This document shows positions 51,594 to 60,806 of a DNA stretch of 64,000 bases, piece after piece. The DNA lies in assembly GCA_026014585.1 (NCBI GenBank), contig JAOZIA010000002.1, forward strand, positions 169,677 to 233,676. Direction: 5' to 3'. Under the pieces are notes generated by a model. That model made no database searches and was not told where the DNA came from. It saw only the letters and a list, made by a program, of their open reading frames with translations. The translations under genes were made by a program, and so were the position numbers. The stretch is from Candidatus Bathyarchaeota archaeon (GTDB taxonomy: Archaea > Thermoproteota > Bathyarchaeia > Bathyarchaeales > Bathycorpusculaceae). Positions within the stretch are counted from its first letter, which is position 1, and each line of letters begins with the position of its first letter.

Positions 51594-53669
51594 ATGGTGT
51601 TGGAAAAATACACGTTAGTTGTAGCTGAAAAACCAGATGCTGCCCGACGAATAGCAGCGGCGCTGGATACCGCTGGAAAGCCTAAAGAAAACAGGGAAAA
51701 CGGCACCCCATTTTTTAGTGCCTACAGAAGCAGCAACATCATTGTTGTTCCAGCCTTAGGACACCTCTACACAGTTACGAGCACAAAAAAAGAAAAACAA
51801 ACCTTCCCAATTTTTGATTATCAGTGGGTTCCGCTTTACCAAGCAGACCGCAAAGCCTCAAAAACCAAAACATGGCTCAAAGTCATCTCAAAACTTGCAG
51901 AAAACGCCAAGGACTTTGTGGACGCCTGCGACTTTGACATTGAAGGAAGCATCATCGGCTACTGTATACTCAAATATGCATGCCAAGGCAAAGAGAAAAC
52001 CGCTAAACGCATGAAATATTCCACCCTAACAAACGAAGAACTAGTTGAATCATACACAAATCTACTGCCCAGATTAGATTTTGCTCAAATAGAAGCGGGA
52101 TTAGCTAGGCATGAAGCAGACTGGCTTTATGGCATTAACCTGTCTAGAGCATTAACGGGCGCAGTTAAAAGATGCAGTGGACAATACGCAACTTTGAGCA
52201 CGGGAAGAGTGCAGGGTCCAACCCTGAATTTTCTTAAAGACAAAGAGGACAGCATCCAAGCTTTTGTAGCCACACCATACTGGACACTAACTGCAAAAAT
52301 CCTCATAGACGAATTTACGTTTGATTTTGATTACCTAAAAAACCCTATTCAAACCAAAGAAGAAGCCAAAACCACATTAGATTCATGTAAAACAAAAGAG
52401 GGCAAAATCGAAAAAGTAGCAGTAAACGAGTTTTTACAAAAACCGCCAGTTCCTTTTGATTTAGGCACACTGCAAAGTGAAGCCTATAGTCATCTTCGCT
52501 ACAGCCCCATGACTACCTCAAAAATTGCGCAGAAACTCTACGTTAACGCCCTGATTTCGTACCCCCGAACAAGCAGCCAAAAACTCCCAGCAAACATCAA
52601 CTACAAAAACATCCTTAAAAAACTAGCAAAAACCAACACCTACAAAACCCAAGCCAACAAACTCCTCGCCAAACCCAGCCTAAAACCACACGAAGGCAAC
52701 AAAACTGACCCCGCGCACCCCGCGATTTACCCCACAGGAAACCTGCCCGAAAAAGCGCTAAACACACAAGAACGCAACATTTTTGATTTGATTGTGAAGC
52801 GGTTTTTGTCGGTTTTTGCAGATGCTGCTGTGAAACAGAGCATTCAAGTTGAAGTCAGTATCAGCGGGAACATGTTTGGTTTAAGATTAACCCGTACACT
52901 CAGCGAGGGCTGGATTGAGTATTATAAGCCGTATGTGAAAGCAGAAAACGTGTTTTTGCCACCACTGGTTGAGGGACAAATCGTCAAGGTTAAAAAAGTC
53001 ACTATGAAAGAAAACTACACCAAACCCCCTGCCAGATACAACCCAAAAAGCTTGCTCAAAAAGATGGAGCAGGAAGAGTTAGGCACAAAAGCTACCCGTG
53101 CAGCCACCATACAGACGCTTTATGACCGAAAGTATGTGCAGGGCTCCGATAGTATGACAATCACAGATTTAGGCTCAGAAGTGATTGAGGTTTTGAGAAA
53201 ATACTGCCCCAACGTAATCTCGCCACAGCTAACCCGAAGCATAGAAGAAAAAATGGATAAAATCCAAAAAGGCGAAAACAACAAAGAAAGCGTGCTTTCT
53301 GCAGCGCTTGAAATCCTCAAGCCAGTTACAAAAGAGCTGAAAGAAAACGAGGTAGCTATTGGTACACAGCTAAATCAGGCTTTAAAAAAGGCATATTTGA
53401 ACCAGAAAATTTTAGGAACCTGCCCCCGATGCAAAACTGGAAAGCTAGTTATTCTGAACTCCAAAAAAACGGGAAAACGCTTTGTGGGATGCACGAACTA
53501 TTTTGAAGGCAAATGCGGCGCGGCTTTTCCATTGCCACAAACAGGCATAATAAAACCGTTGAGCACACCGTGTAAAAACTGTGGTTATCCAGTTGTTCAG
53601 GTTCTGCTAAAACCCAAGCATCCTTGGCGGCTATGCATTAATACGCAGTGTCCAGCTAAAACTGGGTAG
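51594..53669 (+). CDS. topA: DNA topoisomerase I (type IA)
   Basis: 691-residue enzyme relaxing negative supercoils by passing DNA through a single-strand break. Toprim: LVVAEKPDAARRIAAAL and ACDFDIEGSIIGYCIL; TGRVQGPTL; catalytic Tyr at about 323 in ALISYPRTSSQ; PTHEG-like KPHEGNKTDPAHPAIYPTG; LGTKATRAATIQTLYDRKYV. C-terminal zinc ribbons follow: CPRCKTGKLVILNSKKTGKRFVGC and CKNCGYP. DFDIEGS has Ile-Glu where bacterial enzymes have Xaa-Asp-Arg-Glu-Gly, as in many archaea. ATG start. Confidence 0.95.
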   Translation: MVLEKYTLVVAEKPDAARRIAAALDTAGKPKENRENGTPFFSAYRSSNIIVVPALGHLYTVTSTKKEKQTFPIFDYQWVPLYQADRKASKTKTWLKVISKLAENAKDFVDACDFDIEGSIIGYCILKYACQGKEKTAKRMKYSTLTNEELVESYTNLLPRLDFAQIEAGLARHEADWLYGINLSRALTGAVKRCSGQYATLSTGRVQGPTLNFLKDKEDSIQAFVATPYWTLTAKILIDEFTFDFDYLKNPIQTKEEAKTTLDSCKTKEGKIEKVAVNEFLQKPPVPFDLGTLQSEAYSHLRYSPMTTSKIAQKLYVNALISYPRTSSQKLPANINYKNILKKLAKTNTYKTQANKLLAKPSLKPHEGNKTDPAHPAIYPTGNLPEKALNTQERNIFDLIVKRFLSVFADAAVKQSIQVEVSISGNMFGLRLTRTLSEGWIEYYKPYVKAENVFLPPLVEGQIVKVKKVTMKENYTKPPARYNPKSLLKKMEQEELGTKATRAATIQTLYDRKYVQGSDSMTITDLGSEVIEVLRKYCPNVISPQLTRSIEEKMDKIQKGENNKESVLSAALEILKPVTKELKENEVAIGTQLNQALKKAYLNQKILGTCPRCKTGKLVILNSKKTGKRFVGCTNYFEGKCGAAFPLPQTGIIKPLSTPCKNCGYPVVQVLLKPKHPWRLCINTQCPAKTG

Positions 53670-53767
53670 AAGGCTTTCAAGCAACAATAACCTGTGCTGT
53701 GTGCAGAAAAATTCATAAACTTGATAAGGAACCAGTATGTAGAAATTGCAGGGAAGAGAACCACACT

Positions 53768-54199
53768 ATGTCCAAAAAAGTTAAGAAAGGTACTTCTGAC
53801 GCGTCCTACTCAGTAGGCAACCTGTATGAAAAACTGTCATCTTTTAAGCCATCAACAGTAGCAATTGTTTTAGGCGGCATAATTGTTGCAATACTGCTGA
53901 TAGGCGGCACAATATTCTCATTAACTTCCAACAGTGCAGGAACAATTGGGTACTACAATAGCAAGTTCATTTGGTTCTATCCTGACCTATCAGGTCAATA
54001 CATTTCAGAAAACATAATCTCAGCGTTTATGTACGCAATAGGCTTCACTGGTTTATTTGCAGTTTATCAAAGCACAAAAAACGCATACAAACCACGTCAG
54101 GCATACATGTTGCTGATGGTAGGCATAACGCTTATGTTCTTATCATACATAGTTCTGGAATACGGACTATACGTGAAAATTAACCATATCTACAACTAA
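53768..54199 (+). CDS. Three-helix membrane protein, unknown
   Basis: 143 residues from ATG 53768 (MSKKVKKGTSDASYS). Three hydrophobic segments (about 33-55, 88-106, 117-137) surround an outside loop rich in Ser, Asn and Tyr. Upstream the frame stays open to a stop at 53657 and encodes a CAVC...CRNC knuckle pair, but no ATG, GTG or TTG precedes the first knuckle, so I start at the ATG with CAGGGAAG upstream. Family unknown. It lies just downstream of topA on the same strand. Confidence 0.62.
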   Translation: MSKKVKKGTSDASYSVGNLYEKLSSFKPSTVAIVLGGIIVAILLIGGTIFSLTSNSAGTIGYYNSKFIWFYPDLSGQYISENIISAFMYAIGFTGLFAVYQSTKNAYKPRQAYMLLMVGITLMFLSYIVLEYGLYVKINHIYN

Positions 54200-54381
54200 G
54201 AAAAACCTCTTTCCTTTTTGTTTGATACCAAAATTATTCATTACAAAATTTTAGTTAGCCACTCAGCATTGTTTGAGTCGATAGCAAAACTTGTAACCCA
54301 TTTTGATGACGTAAACATTTGCAGCGGCACAGAAAAATTATCACTAACTAAACTTTGACTGGCTTGGCTACTAAAATATAG

Positions 54382-54897
54382 TCACCAAGGGTGACGTTTT
54401 AGTTTCAGCTTGTAAGCACCGAAATTGGTTAACAGATGAATCGGCGGAGTAATAAGCAGCACAATCAAAGCAACCTGCCAGTTAACCCAGTACCCCCCAT
54501 CCATAAAGAACAAGTAAGGCAACGAAAACACAATTGCACCCACCACAAAATCAATCTGATCCACCACAGGAAGCAAACCGCCCGGAGCAATATCTAATCG
54601 TCGTTTAATGAATGCGCCAGTTAAATCACCTAGTAGCGCCCCAAGAGGAGTCAAAATTGCCAAGACAATGGGAAAACCAAAAACGACCCAATCTACCAAG
54701 CCAACACCCACACCTACAGCCCAACCAAAGAAGAAGCCACGGAAAGTTTTATTGTTGCCAAAAATTCTTTTGCCGTCAATGAAGTTTTTGCCAAAATCCA
54801 TTTTTTGTCCACCGCCTGCAAGCACGGGCACTGCGTTTGCGCAATATGCTGGAAAGATGAATTGTAATGCGGTGATGATTAGTAGGGCAATTTCCAT
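54382..54897 (-). CDS. carS: CDP-archaeol synthase
   Basis: 171-residue membrane enzyme activating unsaturated archaetidic acid with CTP, a step in archaeal phospholipid synthesis. Family features: FPAYCANAVPVL, the cytosolic DFGKNFIDGKRIFGNNKTFRGF loop, LGALLGDLTGAFIKRR and LLPVVDQIDFVVGA. Five helices. ATG start at 54897. It is 16 bases downstream of radB. Completes the lipid genes seen at 20189-23166. Confidence 0.95.
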   Translation of the reverse strand: MEIALLIITALQFIFPAYCANAVPVLAGGGQKMDFGKNFIDGKRIFGNNKTFRGFFFGWAVGVGVGLVDWVVFGFPIVLAILTPLGALLGDLTGAFIKRRLDIAPGGLLPVVDQIDFVVGAIVFSLPYLFFMDGGYWVNWQVALIVLLITPPIHLLTNFGAYKLKLKRHPW

Positions 54898-54913
54898 GAA
54901 TTTTCAACCATGT

Positions 54914-55609
54914 TTACTGGTTTGATGCATCACTTATTCCGTTTTCACCTATTTGTATATAACAGGTGGATTGAACGGGTTTTAATGATTTTTCAATTAC
55001 CGCCTTGATTAAGCGGGTGTTTTCAGTTGGTTTTAGGTCAATTATTGTGTCAGCCCAAAACTTCAACACTCGATTAGCCACAGGTGCAATACTAACAGTT
55101 TCCCCAGCAAACACATTGCGGACTTGACTGGTTATGATTACAGGGATTTTTCGGACCTTAACTGATTGCGCCAAAATCGCCAGTTGACGGTTTAATTCAC
55201 GATTTATGCTAAAAGTTTTCTTGTCATACTCAGCTACTTTAGCGCCATAAAGCGAAGTAAAAGTGTCAATAACTATTAACCCAAAATTTTTCTCTGTGTA
55301 ATCACTTATGTGGTCAACCACGGCGGTTTGCTCCTTAAAATCCAGCGGCTTCACCAAAAGAATCAAAGGCGCTATCTCTTCAAACTTGTCCCCTGAGATT
55401 TGCATAAGTCTCTGAGCAGCAAAAGTGTTATCACAGTCAACGTAGAGAACCTTACGGTTCTGCAACGCACAGTAGAAAGCAACCTGCATTGCTAAAGTGG
55501 ACTTACCAGTTTCGGGTTCACCATAAATCAGCGTTATGCTTTGAGGTGAAATACCCCCTTCTAAGGTGTTGTCAACACATTTTATGCCAGTTTGGAGTTT
55601 CTCAGACAC
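54914..55609 (-). CDS. radB: RadB, RecA-family recombinase paralogue
   Basis: 231 residues, RecA core only, which separates it from RadA (which has an N-terminal HhH domain). Walker A GEPETGKST, Walker B LIVIDTFTSLYG, and the closing PVIITSQVRNVF. RadB is thought to modulate homologous recombination. GTG start at 55609. Operon with carS. Confidence 0.93.
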   Translation of the reverse strand: MSEKLQTGIKCVDNTLEGGISPQSITLIYGEPETGKSTLAMQVAFYCALQNRKVLYVDCDNTFAAQRLMQISGDKFEEIAPLILLVKPLDFKEQTAVVDHISDYTEKNFGLIVIDTFTSLYGAKVAEYDKKTFSINRELNRQLAILAQSVKVRKIPVIITSQVRNVFAGETVSIAPVANRVLKFWADTIIDLKPTENTRLIKAVIEKSLKPVQSTCYIQIGENGISDASNQ

Positions 55610-55687
55610 GAGTATGCACTTTAGATATTTTATTGTGCAAAAATAATAATGTGATTTACGCTTAAACTTATCCTATAAGGAACTCCT

Positions 55688-56326
55688 ATGAGAGCAAAAG
55701 TTGCAGTTGCCACAGTTCAGGGAAAAGCATATTTTCTGATAGTTAATGCGTTAAAAGAACAAAACATCCCCTTTTTCAGCTTAATCCCGGGGCAAGCCCT
55801 ACCAGCCCAAGTTAAAGCAGTAATCACAACCCAAACCGAACAAGACAAGGTAAATTTTGAAAAAATCCTAATTTTCGGATGTACAGAAGAAGAACTGCCA
55901 AGACTACTTACTGAGGCAAACCGTATTTTACAAGGAAAAGACTCGTATGAAAAAATCGTGGTCGGCATTGATCCAGGTGAAGTTATCGGGTTTGCTGTTG
56001 TTGCTGACGGAAAGGTTATTTATAGAGAAAACTGTTTTAGCGTACAAGATGCAGTGTATAAGGCAAGAGAAGTCTTAAACACGAATTTGGGGGTCAAGGG
56101 GGTTCTCATAAAAATAGGCAACGGTGTTCCCGTATACAAAAAAGTAGTTGAAGCTCTAGATGAATCTCTGCCCCAAAACGTAAAATTAGAAATTGTTGAT
56201 GAAGCAGGAACCAACCTGCCCTTAAACCACAATATACGCAGCAGACGGTTAAGGCACATTGCCTCAGCCATCAGAATAGCAAGCAGAAATGGAAAGGTCT
56301 ACTCAAGGGGCACGAAATGTGATTAA
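55688..56326 (+). CDS. RNase H-fold (RuvC/YqgF-like) protein
   Basis: 212 residues. The N-terminal 90 residues form a small alpha/beta domain (VAVATVQGKAYFLIVNALKEQ, LIFGCTEEELPRLL). The second half starts with VVGIDPGEVIGFAVVADGKV, a typical RuvC-like first strand with catalytic Asp, and continues to VDEAGTNLP and RRLRHIASAIRIA, where further acidic residues (Glu and Asp of VDEAG) are possible ligands. It could be a nuclease on junctions or pre-rRNA. Ribosome site AAGGA upstream of ATG 55688. Its end overlaps the Clp1 gene by eight bases. Confidence 0.75.
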   Translation: MRAKVAVATVQGKAYFLIVNALKEQNIPFFSLIPGQALPAQVKAVITTQTEQDKVNFEKILIFGCTEEELPRLLTEANRILQGKDSYEKIVVGIDPGEVIGFAVVADGKVIYRENCFSVQDAVYKAREVLNTNLGVKGVLIKIGNGVPVYKKVVEALDESLPQNVKLEIVDEAGTNLPLNHNIRSRRLRHIASAIRIASRNGKVYSRGTKCD

Positions 56327-57392
56327 AAATTTCGAACAAGGAAAAACCCTGTTAATAGATGGGCCTGCATGCGTTAATGTCACCAGTGGAGTTGTGGAAG
56401 TTTTTGGTTACCATATAAAAAACCGTCAAGCTCTAGTTAGAGAAGGCAAGCGGTTACCCTTTTATTTGCTTGATAAAGCAGAACTGACTATTTCGTTGGG
56501 CACAAACGCTGGCGTACAAGAAGTCCCAGGAAACACCATTCCGTCTTCATGGAGTGAGACCGCCCAGATGCTGCTAAACATGGAAAAAAAACCTACGATT
56601 ATTCTTGTTGTAGGCAAGATTGATTCTGGAAAAAGCAGCCTGTGCACTTACTTGGTAAACCAGTTAGTAGTGTCGAAACGTTGTGTCGCAGTGTTGGATG
56701 GAGACATAGGACAGTCAGATATTGGCCCACCTGGAACATTAGGGTATGCTTTAACAGCTAAACCTACAACGGAACTATACGCGCTTAAACCTGAAGGCGC
56801 ATTTTTTGTAGGAGTAACCTCTCCAATAAAAGCAGTTAATGAAACATTAAACGGATACCGTAAACTACAAGAAGAAATTTTAAAGAAAAATCCAGAGTTC
56901 ATAGTTATAAACACGGACGGCTGGGTTTGCGGTGAAGAAGCCATAAAGTACAAGCTTAGTCTAATCGAGCAAATTAATCCTGACTTGATTGTAGGCGTAA
57001 AAATCGAAAGTGAACTTGAGTCTCTATTCTCAAAAATCAACGACAAACCAATAAAAATCATTGAAACACCAATCAACGTTAAAGAACGCAACCCAGAAAA
57101 ACGCAAAAAACTACGCGAAAAAAGCTACAGCAAATACCTCAAAAACGACAAAGTCCGTCTCCTCTACATGAACCAGTACAAAATAGAAAACGGCATCACA
57201 CTATCAAAAAAAGAAGCACACAAAGGCTTGCTTTTAGGCTTCAAAAGTAAACTGGGCAAATTTTTAGGCATCGGCATTTTAATGGAGATAAACAAGCGCA
57301 AAAAAGCACTCAAAGTGTTCACACCCGTGGAAACAGTCATCGGCACAATCACCGTTGGCAAAGTCCACTTTGATAAACAACTTGAATGCTAA
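56319..57392 (+). CDS. Clp1/Grc3-type polynucleotide 5'-kinase
   Basis: About 357 residues. An N-terminal beta domain (KTLLIDGPACVNVTSGVVEVFG) is followed by the P-loop VVGKIDSGKSSL, the Walker B/metal site VLDGDIGQSDIGPPGTL, and the lid region. Archaeal members phosphorylate RNA 5'-hydroxyl ends. GTG 56319 is preferred, with AGGGG nine bases upstream; ATG 56289 is also in frame and would overlap the RuvC-like gene by 38 bases. Co-transcription with the RuvC-like gene suggests joint nucleic-acid processing. Confidence 0.88.
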   Translation: MIKNFEQGKTLLIDGPACVNVTSGVVEVFGYHIKNRQALVREGKRLPFYLLDKAELTISLGTNAGVQEVPGNTIPSSWSETAQMLLNMEKKPTIILVVGKIDSGKSSLCTYLVNQLVVSKRCVAVLDGDIGQSDIGPPGTLGYALTAKPTTELYALKPEGAFFVGVTSPIKAVNETLNGYRKLQEEILKKNPEFIVINTDGWVCGEEAIKYKLSLIEQINPDLIVGVKIESELESLFSKINDKPIKIIETPINVKERNPEKRKKLREKSYSKYLKNDKVRLLYMNQYKIENGITLSKKEAHKGLLLGFKSKLGKFLGIGILMEINKRKKALKVFTPVETVIGTITVGKVHFDKQLEC

Positions 57393-57395
57393 AGA

Positions 57396-59327
57396 CTATT
57401 TTTTAGCAAAAAACCCACCGATTTCGCTGCCTAAAACTCCATCAACATCATGCAGAACCTTCATGCTACTGGTTACCCATGAAGGCAGAAAACGTTGACA
57501 GTAATATTGAGAGAAACGTGAATCTAAAAAGATTATAGCGCCCTTATCGTCTAATGTGCGCACAGGTCTTCCTGCAGCTTGAGAGGACTTTTTCATGGCA
57601 GGTAACAAATAACCGTATTCTCTACCATACCCAGAGAAACATTTTTCGTAATAATCAATCTGCGCTTTAACCCGCGGGGTCGGTTCAGCATAAGGCACAC
57701 CCACAACAACAACCGAGTGCATCTGGTTTCCAGGAAAATCCACACCTTCCGAAGTCCTGCCACCCTGCACGCCAAGATACACGGCGCCACCTCGGTCACC
57801 CAACGCCTTAAAATCTGACACAATCTTCTCGTTAGCCTTAGACGGCATGCCCCTGCGCTCATAAAACAGAGGTTTGGAAACCGCAGCCTCTAAGCCCTCA
57901 GCCAAAAGCTGCTTTAACACCTCATAAGAAGCCGCAAAAATTCCTGTGTTAGTAGGTGTATTCTCCACAACTTCTTTTATGCGTTTAACCATGGTTTTGT
58001 ACATGTAGGGTGTACGCTTCTCCATGGAGGTTGTGACACCGAGGCAGACGGCAGAGAAAATGTGCTCTTTAGGAAAAGGGGATGGCGCTATGAATTGGGC
58101 TGAGTTTTTGGGCATTTTGGTAATTTTCAAGTATGCCTCCAAAGGCTGCAGGGTTCCTGACATGACTACGTTAGCGTATGTTGAGCTGAAAACGGGCTCG
58201 GTGATTTTTGAGGGGTCAAGCGCTACGATTTCGAGTTTAGCGGTTTTGTTGTTTTCCTTGTTGTAGTAGCGGCTTGCAACGTTAATGAATGATGAGTCAC
58301 CCACTGTTTCCAGCCACCGCAACAGAAACTCGCCCATTGAGTGAATGTAACTACGGGGGTTTTTGCCTTCTGCAAGCAAGATTTTCTTAATAGAGCTGCC
58401 TGCTTCGTGCATGTGTTCAAAGAAGTCGCGGGGGTTAGAGACGTTTCCCTGTTTTTGGATTATGTCAATTATGCTGTCGGGTGAGATAACTTCTTCACGG
58501 CTAATATGTGCGGTTAATTTCTCAACTTCTTCACGGAAAAAAGCGGCAAACGCTTCAATGTCTTTGTTTCCGAAACGTTGCGCTTCCATTTCAGCCTGCT
58601 TGAGCACAAAAAGTGAAAGGGTACTGCTGGAAATGTCAATGGCGGTTTCGGGTAGGTTGTGGGCTTCGTCCACAACAAGGATGATTTTGCCCAGTTCCGT
58701 TTCCAGATTCTTCAAAAAAGCGTTGCGAATTACAGGGTCAAAAACATACAGGTAACTAAGCGCGATTACTTGGGCATCAGACAGCGAGGATTTGACGAGT
58801 TCGTAGGGGCAAACTTCTTTTTTCTTGCAAATCTTCAAAATCTCTGAAGCCATATAGGGACGCATGCAAACCTGCTGCTGAAGCTGCAAATAATCATAGG
58901 TTCGCTCATCCACATTTACATAGTAAGGACAGCGCCCCTTTGCTTTTAGCAGTTCACAGACCTCCATTAAGGATTTTGAGTCAAAAGCGCCCTTTGCAGC
59001 AAACACATTGAGGCACATTTCGCCTCTTCCTCGAATTGAGATGCCAGTGACTTTTTGCTTTCGGTAAATTGATCTTAACTCATCAATAACGCGGTCATGC
59101 TGACTGTGAGTTCGGGCTACGTAGAGGATTTTTAGGTTCTTTTCTTGGGCTATGGGTAAGCATGCGGAAAGTGCTGAGATGGTTTTTCCCAGTCCATTGC
59201 TGCCTTCGATGAGGACGGATTGACGGTTTTTCACTGCAGTATGGATTGTGTTTATGAATTGGTCTTGGTGAATGCGTACGCTACTGTAAGGAAAATAATC
59301 AGAAACTTTCGCAGGCAGATTCAACAT
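57396..59327 (-). CDS. xpd: XPD/Rad3-type DNA helicase
   Basis: 643-residue superfamily 2 5'-3' helicase with an iron-sulfur cluster. Motif I IEGSNGLGKTISAL, motif Ia YVARTHSQHDRVIDEL, four cluster Cys candidates in GRGEMCLNVFAA, LMEVCELLKAKGRC and EVCPYEL, motif II VVDEAHNL, motif V/VI QGGRTSEGVDFPGN and QAAGRPVR. All core motifs are intact. ATG start at 59327, seven bases inside the nth gene, so the two repair genes are coupled. Confidence 0.95.
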   Translation of the reverse strand: MLNLPAKVSDYFPYSSVRIHQDQFINTIHTAVKNRQSVLIEGSNGLGKTISALSACLPIAQEKNLKILYVARTHSQHDRVIDELRSIYRKQKVTGISIRGRGEMCLNVFAAKGAFDSKSLMEVCELLKAKGRCPYYVNVDERTYDYLQLQQQVCMRPYMASEILKICKKKEVCPYELVKSSLSDAQVIALSYLYVFDPVIRNAFLKNLETELGKIILVVDEAHNLPETAIDISSSTLSLFVLKQAEMEAQRFGNKDIEAFAAFFREEVEKLTAHISREEVISPDSIIDIIQKQGNVSNPRDFFEHMHEAGSSIKKILLAEGKNPRSYIHSMGEFLLRWLETVGDSSFINVASRYYNKENNKTAKLEIVALDPSKITEPVFSSTYANVVMSGTLQPLEAYLKITKMPKNSAQFIAPSPFPKEHIFSAVCLGVTTSMEKRTPYMYKTMVKRIKEVVENTPTNTGIFAASYEVLKQLLAEGLEAAVSKPLFYERRGMPSKANEKIVSDFKALGDRGGAVYLGVQGGRTSEGVDFPGNQMHSVVVVGVPYAEPTPRVKAQIDYYEKCFSGYGREYGYLLPAMKKSSQAAGRPVRTLDDKGAIIFLDSRFSQYYCQRFLPSWVTSSMKVLHDVDGVLGSEIGGFFAKK

Positions 59328-59992
59328 GGCGCATCTCCCGTGCTTTTGGATGGGCAGTAAGCGTTAACGGTGCATTCTACGCAGCGTTGGTTGTGGGCTT
59401 TGCAGTATTTTCTGCCCAAAGCAATCAAGAGCAAATGTACAGCCAAAAAATTTTTAGGCTCAAACTGTTTCTGCAAGCTCAGCCGAACATTTTCATAATC
59501 CCCGTCTTTAGGCGTTAACCCAAGCCGTTTGGACACTCTATTAACATGGGTATCCACGGGAATAGTGGGCTGGTTAGCGGAGAAAAGCAACACGACATCG
59601 GCGGTTTTTGGTCCAACACCAGGCATTTCCATAAGCGTCCTTCTTGCCTCGTTAAGCGGCAACGACAAGACAGGTTTGAGGTTACCGCGATATTTTTCTT
59701 GGATAATTTTTGAGACAGCCTGGATTGTTTGGGCTTTGTTTTTGTATAATCCGCCAACGCGTATGCACTGTTCTATCTCGGCAAGAGAAGCCTCAGACAG
59801 AACCTTGGGGGTTATTTCGAAGTGCTGGGAGAGATTTTTGAAGGCGCGTTCAGTGTTGATGTCAGCGGTGTTTTGAGAAATAATCGTGACAACCAGCATC
59901 TGGAAAGGGTCTTCTCCGACTTTTACGAGTCTGGGCAAGCCTAGTGTATCTTTTAATGTGTTTAGGATTGATGCTGCGCATGTCTGTGTCAA
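59321..59992 (-). CDS. nth: Endonuclease III
   Basis: 223-residue base-excision glycosylase/lyase. HhH segment LMEMPGVGPKTADVVLLF with the catalytic Lys, catalytic Asp in PVDTHVNRVS, and the [4Fe-4S] loop C-x6-C-x2-C-x5-C (CKAHNQRCVECTVNAYC). TTG start at 59992. Operon with xpd (overlap of seven bases). Confidence 0.96.
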   Translation of the reverse strand: MTQTCAASILNTLKDTLGLPRLVKVGEDPFQMLVVTIISQNTADINTERAFKNLSQHFEITPKVLSEASLAEIEQCIRVGGLYKNKAQTIQAVSKIIQEKYRGNLKPVLSLPLNEARRTLMEMPGVGPKTADVVLLFSANQPTIPVDTHVNRVSKRLGLTPKDGDYENVRLSLQKQFEPKNFLAVHLLLIALGRKYCKAHNQRCVECTVNAYCPSKSTGDAPC

Positions 59993-60098
59993 CTTGTGCC
60001 CTCATTTTACCGTTAGAATATTGGCAGAGTAAGGTTTGTTTGGCTATAAATACCATCTTAACAGGAAAATGAAAAAACATGAAAAAATAGAAACCAGT

Positions 60099-60506
60099 TT
60101 ACGTTGTTGCTCTGCGTGAGTTAAAATAGCTGAACACAAACAGCCCCGCGAGAACACACTGAAGCGCCAATGTTGGTAGAGTAGACTGCACCGTTCTTAA
60201 CCCTGAACATGCAGCTAAAGCATTGTTCAGCGCTAACCCGAAAACTACGGGAAACGCAGTCAACAAAAGTATGCCCCTGCGCTCTATCGGTTTTCTGTCC
60301 GCCCATATCAGTAGCGCTGTCCAACCCCACATTAAAACGCTGGCAGTAAACAAGGCAAAGTTCAAGACGCCACTTGAAGCTGCTGTTAATCCGTTAAAGT
60401 TTACCCAAAAGTCTGGCAGGAGCATTTGAACCGCGACTACACCGTCGATGACTGCACCAACCCAGAAGCTTAACCGCAGAATCAGAATCTGGCGGCTTCT
60501 ATTCAT
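60099..60506 (-). CDS. Four-helix membrane protein, unknown
   Basis: 135 residues from ATG 60506, which lies in the upstream gene's stop (ATGAATAG). Four hydrophobic segments (about 9-31, 44-66, 76-96, 108-126) with short loops and a basic C-terminus (NSRRATT). Resembles small archaeal/bacterial integral proteins of unknown role. Last gene of a run with 60499-60771 and 60807-61178. Confidence 0.68.
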   Translation of the reverse strand: MNRSRQILILRLSFWVGAVIDGVVAVQMLLPDFWVNFNGLTAASSGVLNFALFTASVLMWGWTALLIWADRKPIERRGILLLTAFPVVFGLALNNALAACSGLRTVQSTLPTLALQCVLAGLFVFSYFNSRRATT

Positions 60507-60771
60507 GGTTCCACCTGTTGGAGCTGAACCCTCCAACTAAGGCTTCCCTAACGGTTGCTGTTAGGTTGTCTTTGAGGTCTTGAAAACAGCTGCTTAAACG
60601 CTTTGCATCTTCCCGCGACATGCCCTCACCTATGAGTTGCTTCTCAAACGCCCGACGTGTCTGCCGAACCCGTAAGCCCAACGTGAGGTATACCCACAGC
60701 AAGCTCAGAATCAGCAGAGAAATATGCGGCGTCAACTTAACCATAGACTTCATCATGGTAACTGCGCTCAT
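60499..60771 (-). CDS. Single-helix membrane protein, unknown
   Basis: 90 residues: one membrane helix (about 14-34), then a cytosolic amphipathic region (LRVRQTRRAFEKQLIGEGMSREDAKRLSSCFQDLKDNLTATVREAL). The GMSREDAKRL pattern is often seen in small proteins with a short helical hairpin. It overlaps the next gene by eight bases and follows the 123-residue gene by 35. Confidence 0.6.
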   Translation of the reverse strand: MSAVTMMKSMVKLTPHISLLILSLLWVYLTLGLRVRQTRRAFEKQLIGEGMSREDAKRLSSCFQDLKDNLTATVREALVGGFSSNRWNHE

Positions 60772-60806
60772 GCTTTACCGCTCCAAAATGAGGAGAGAGG
60801 GGATGA

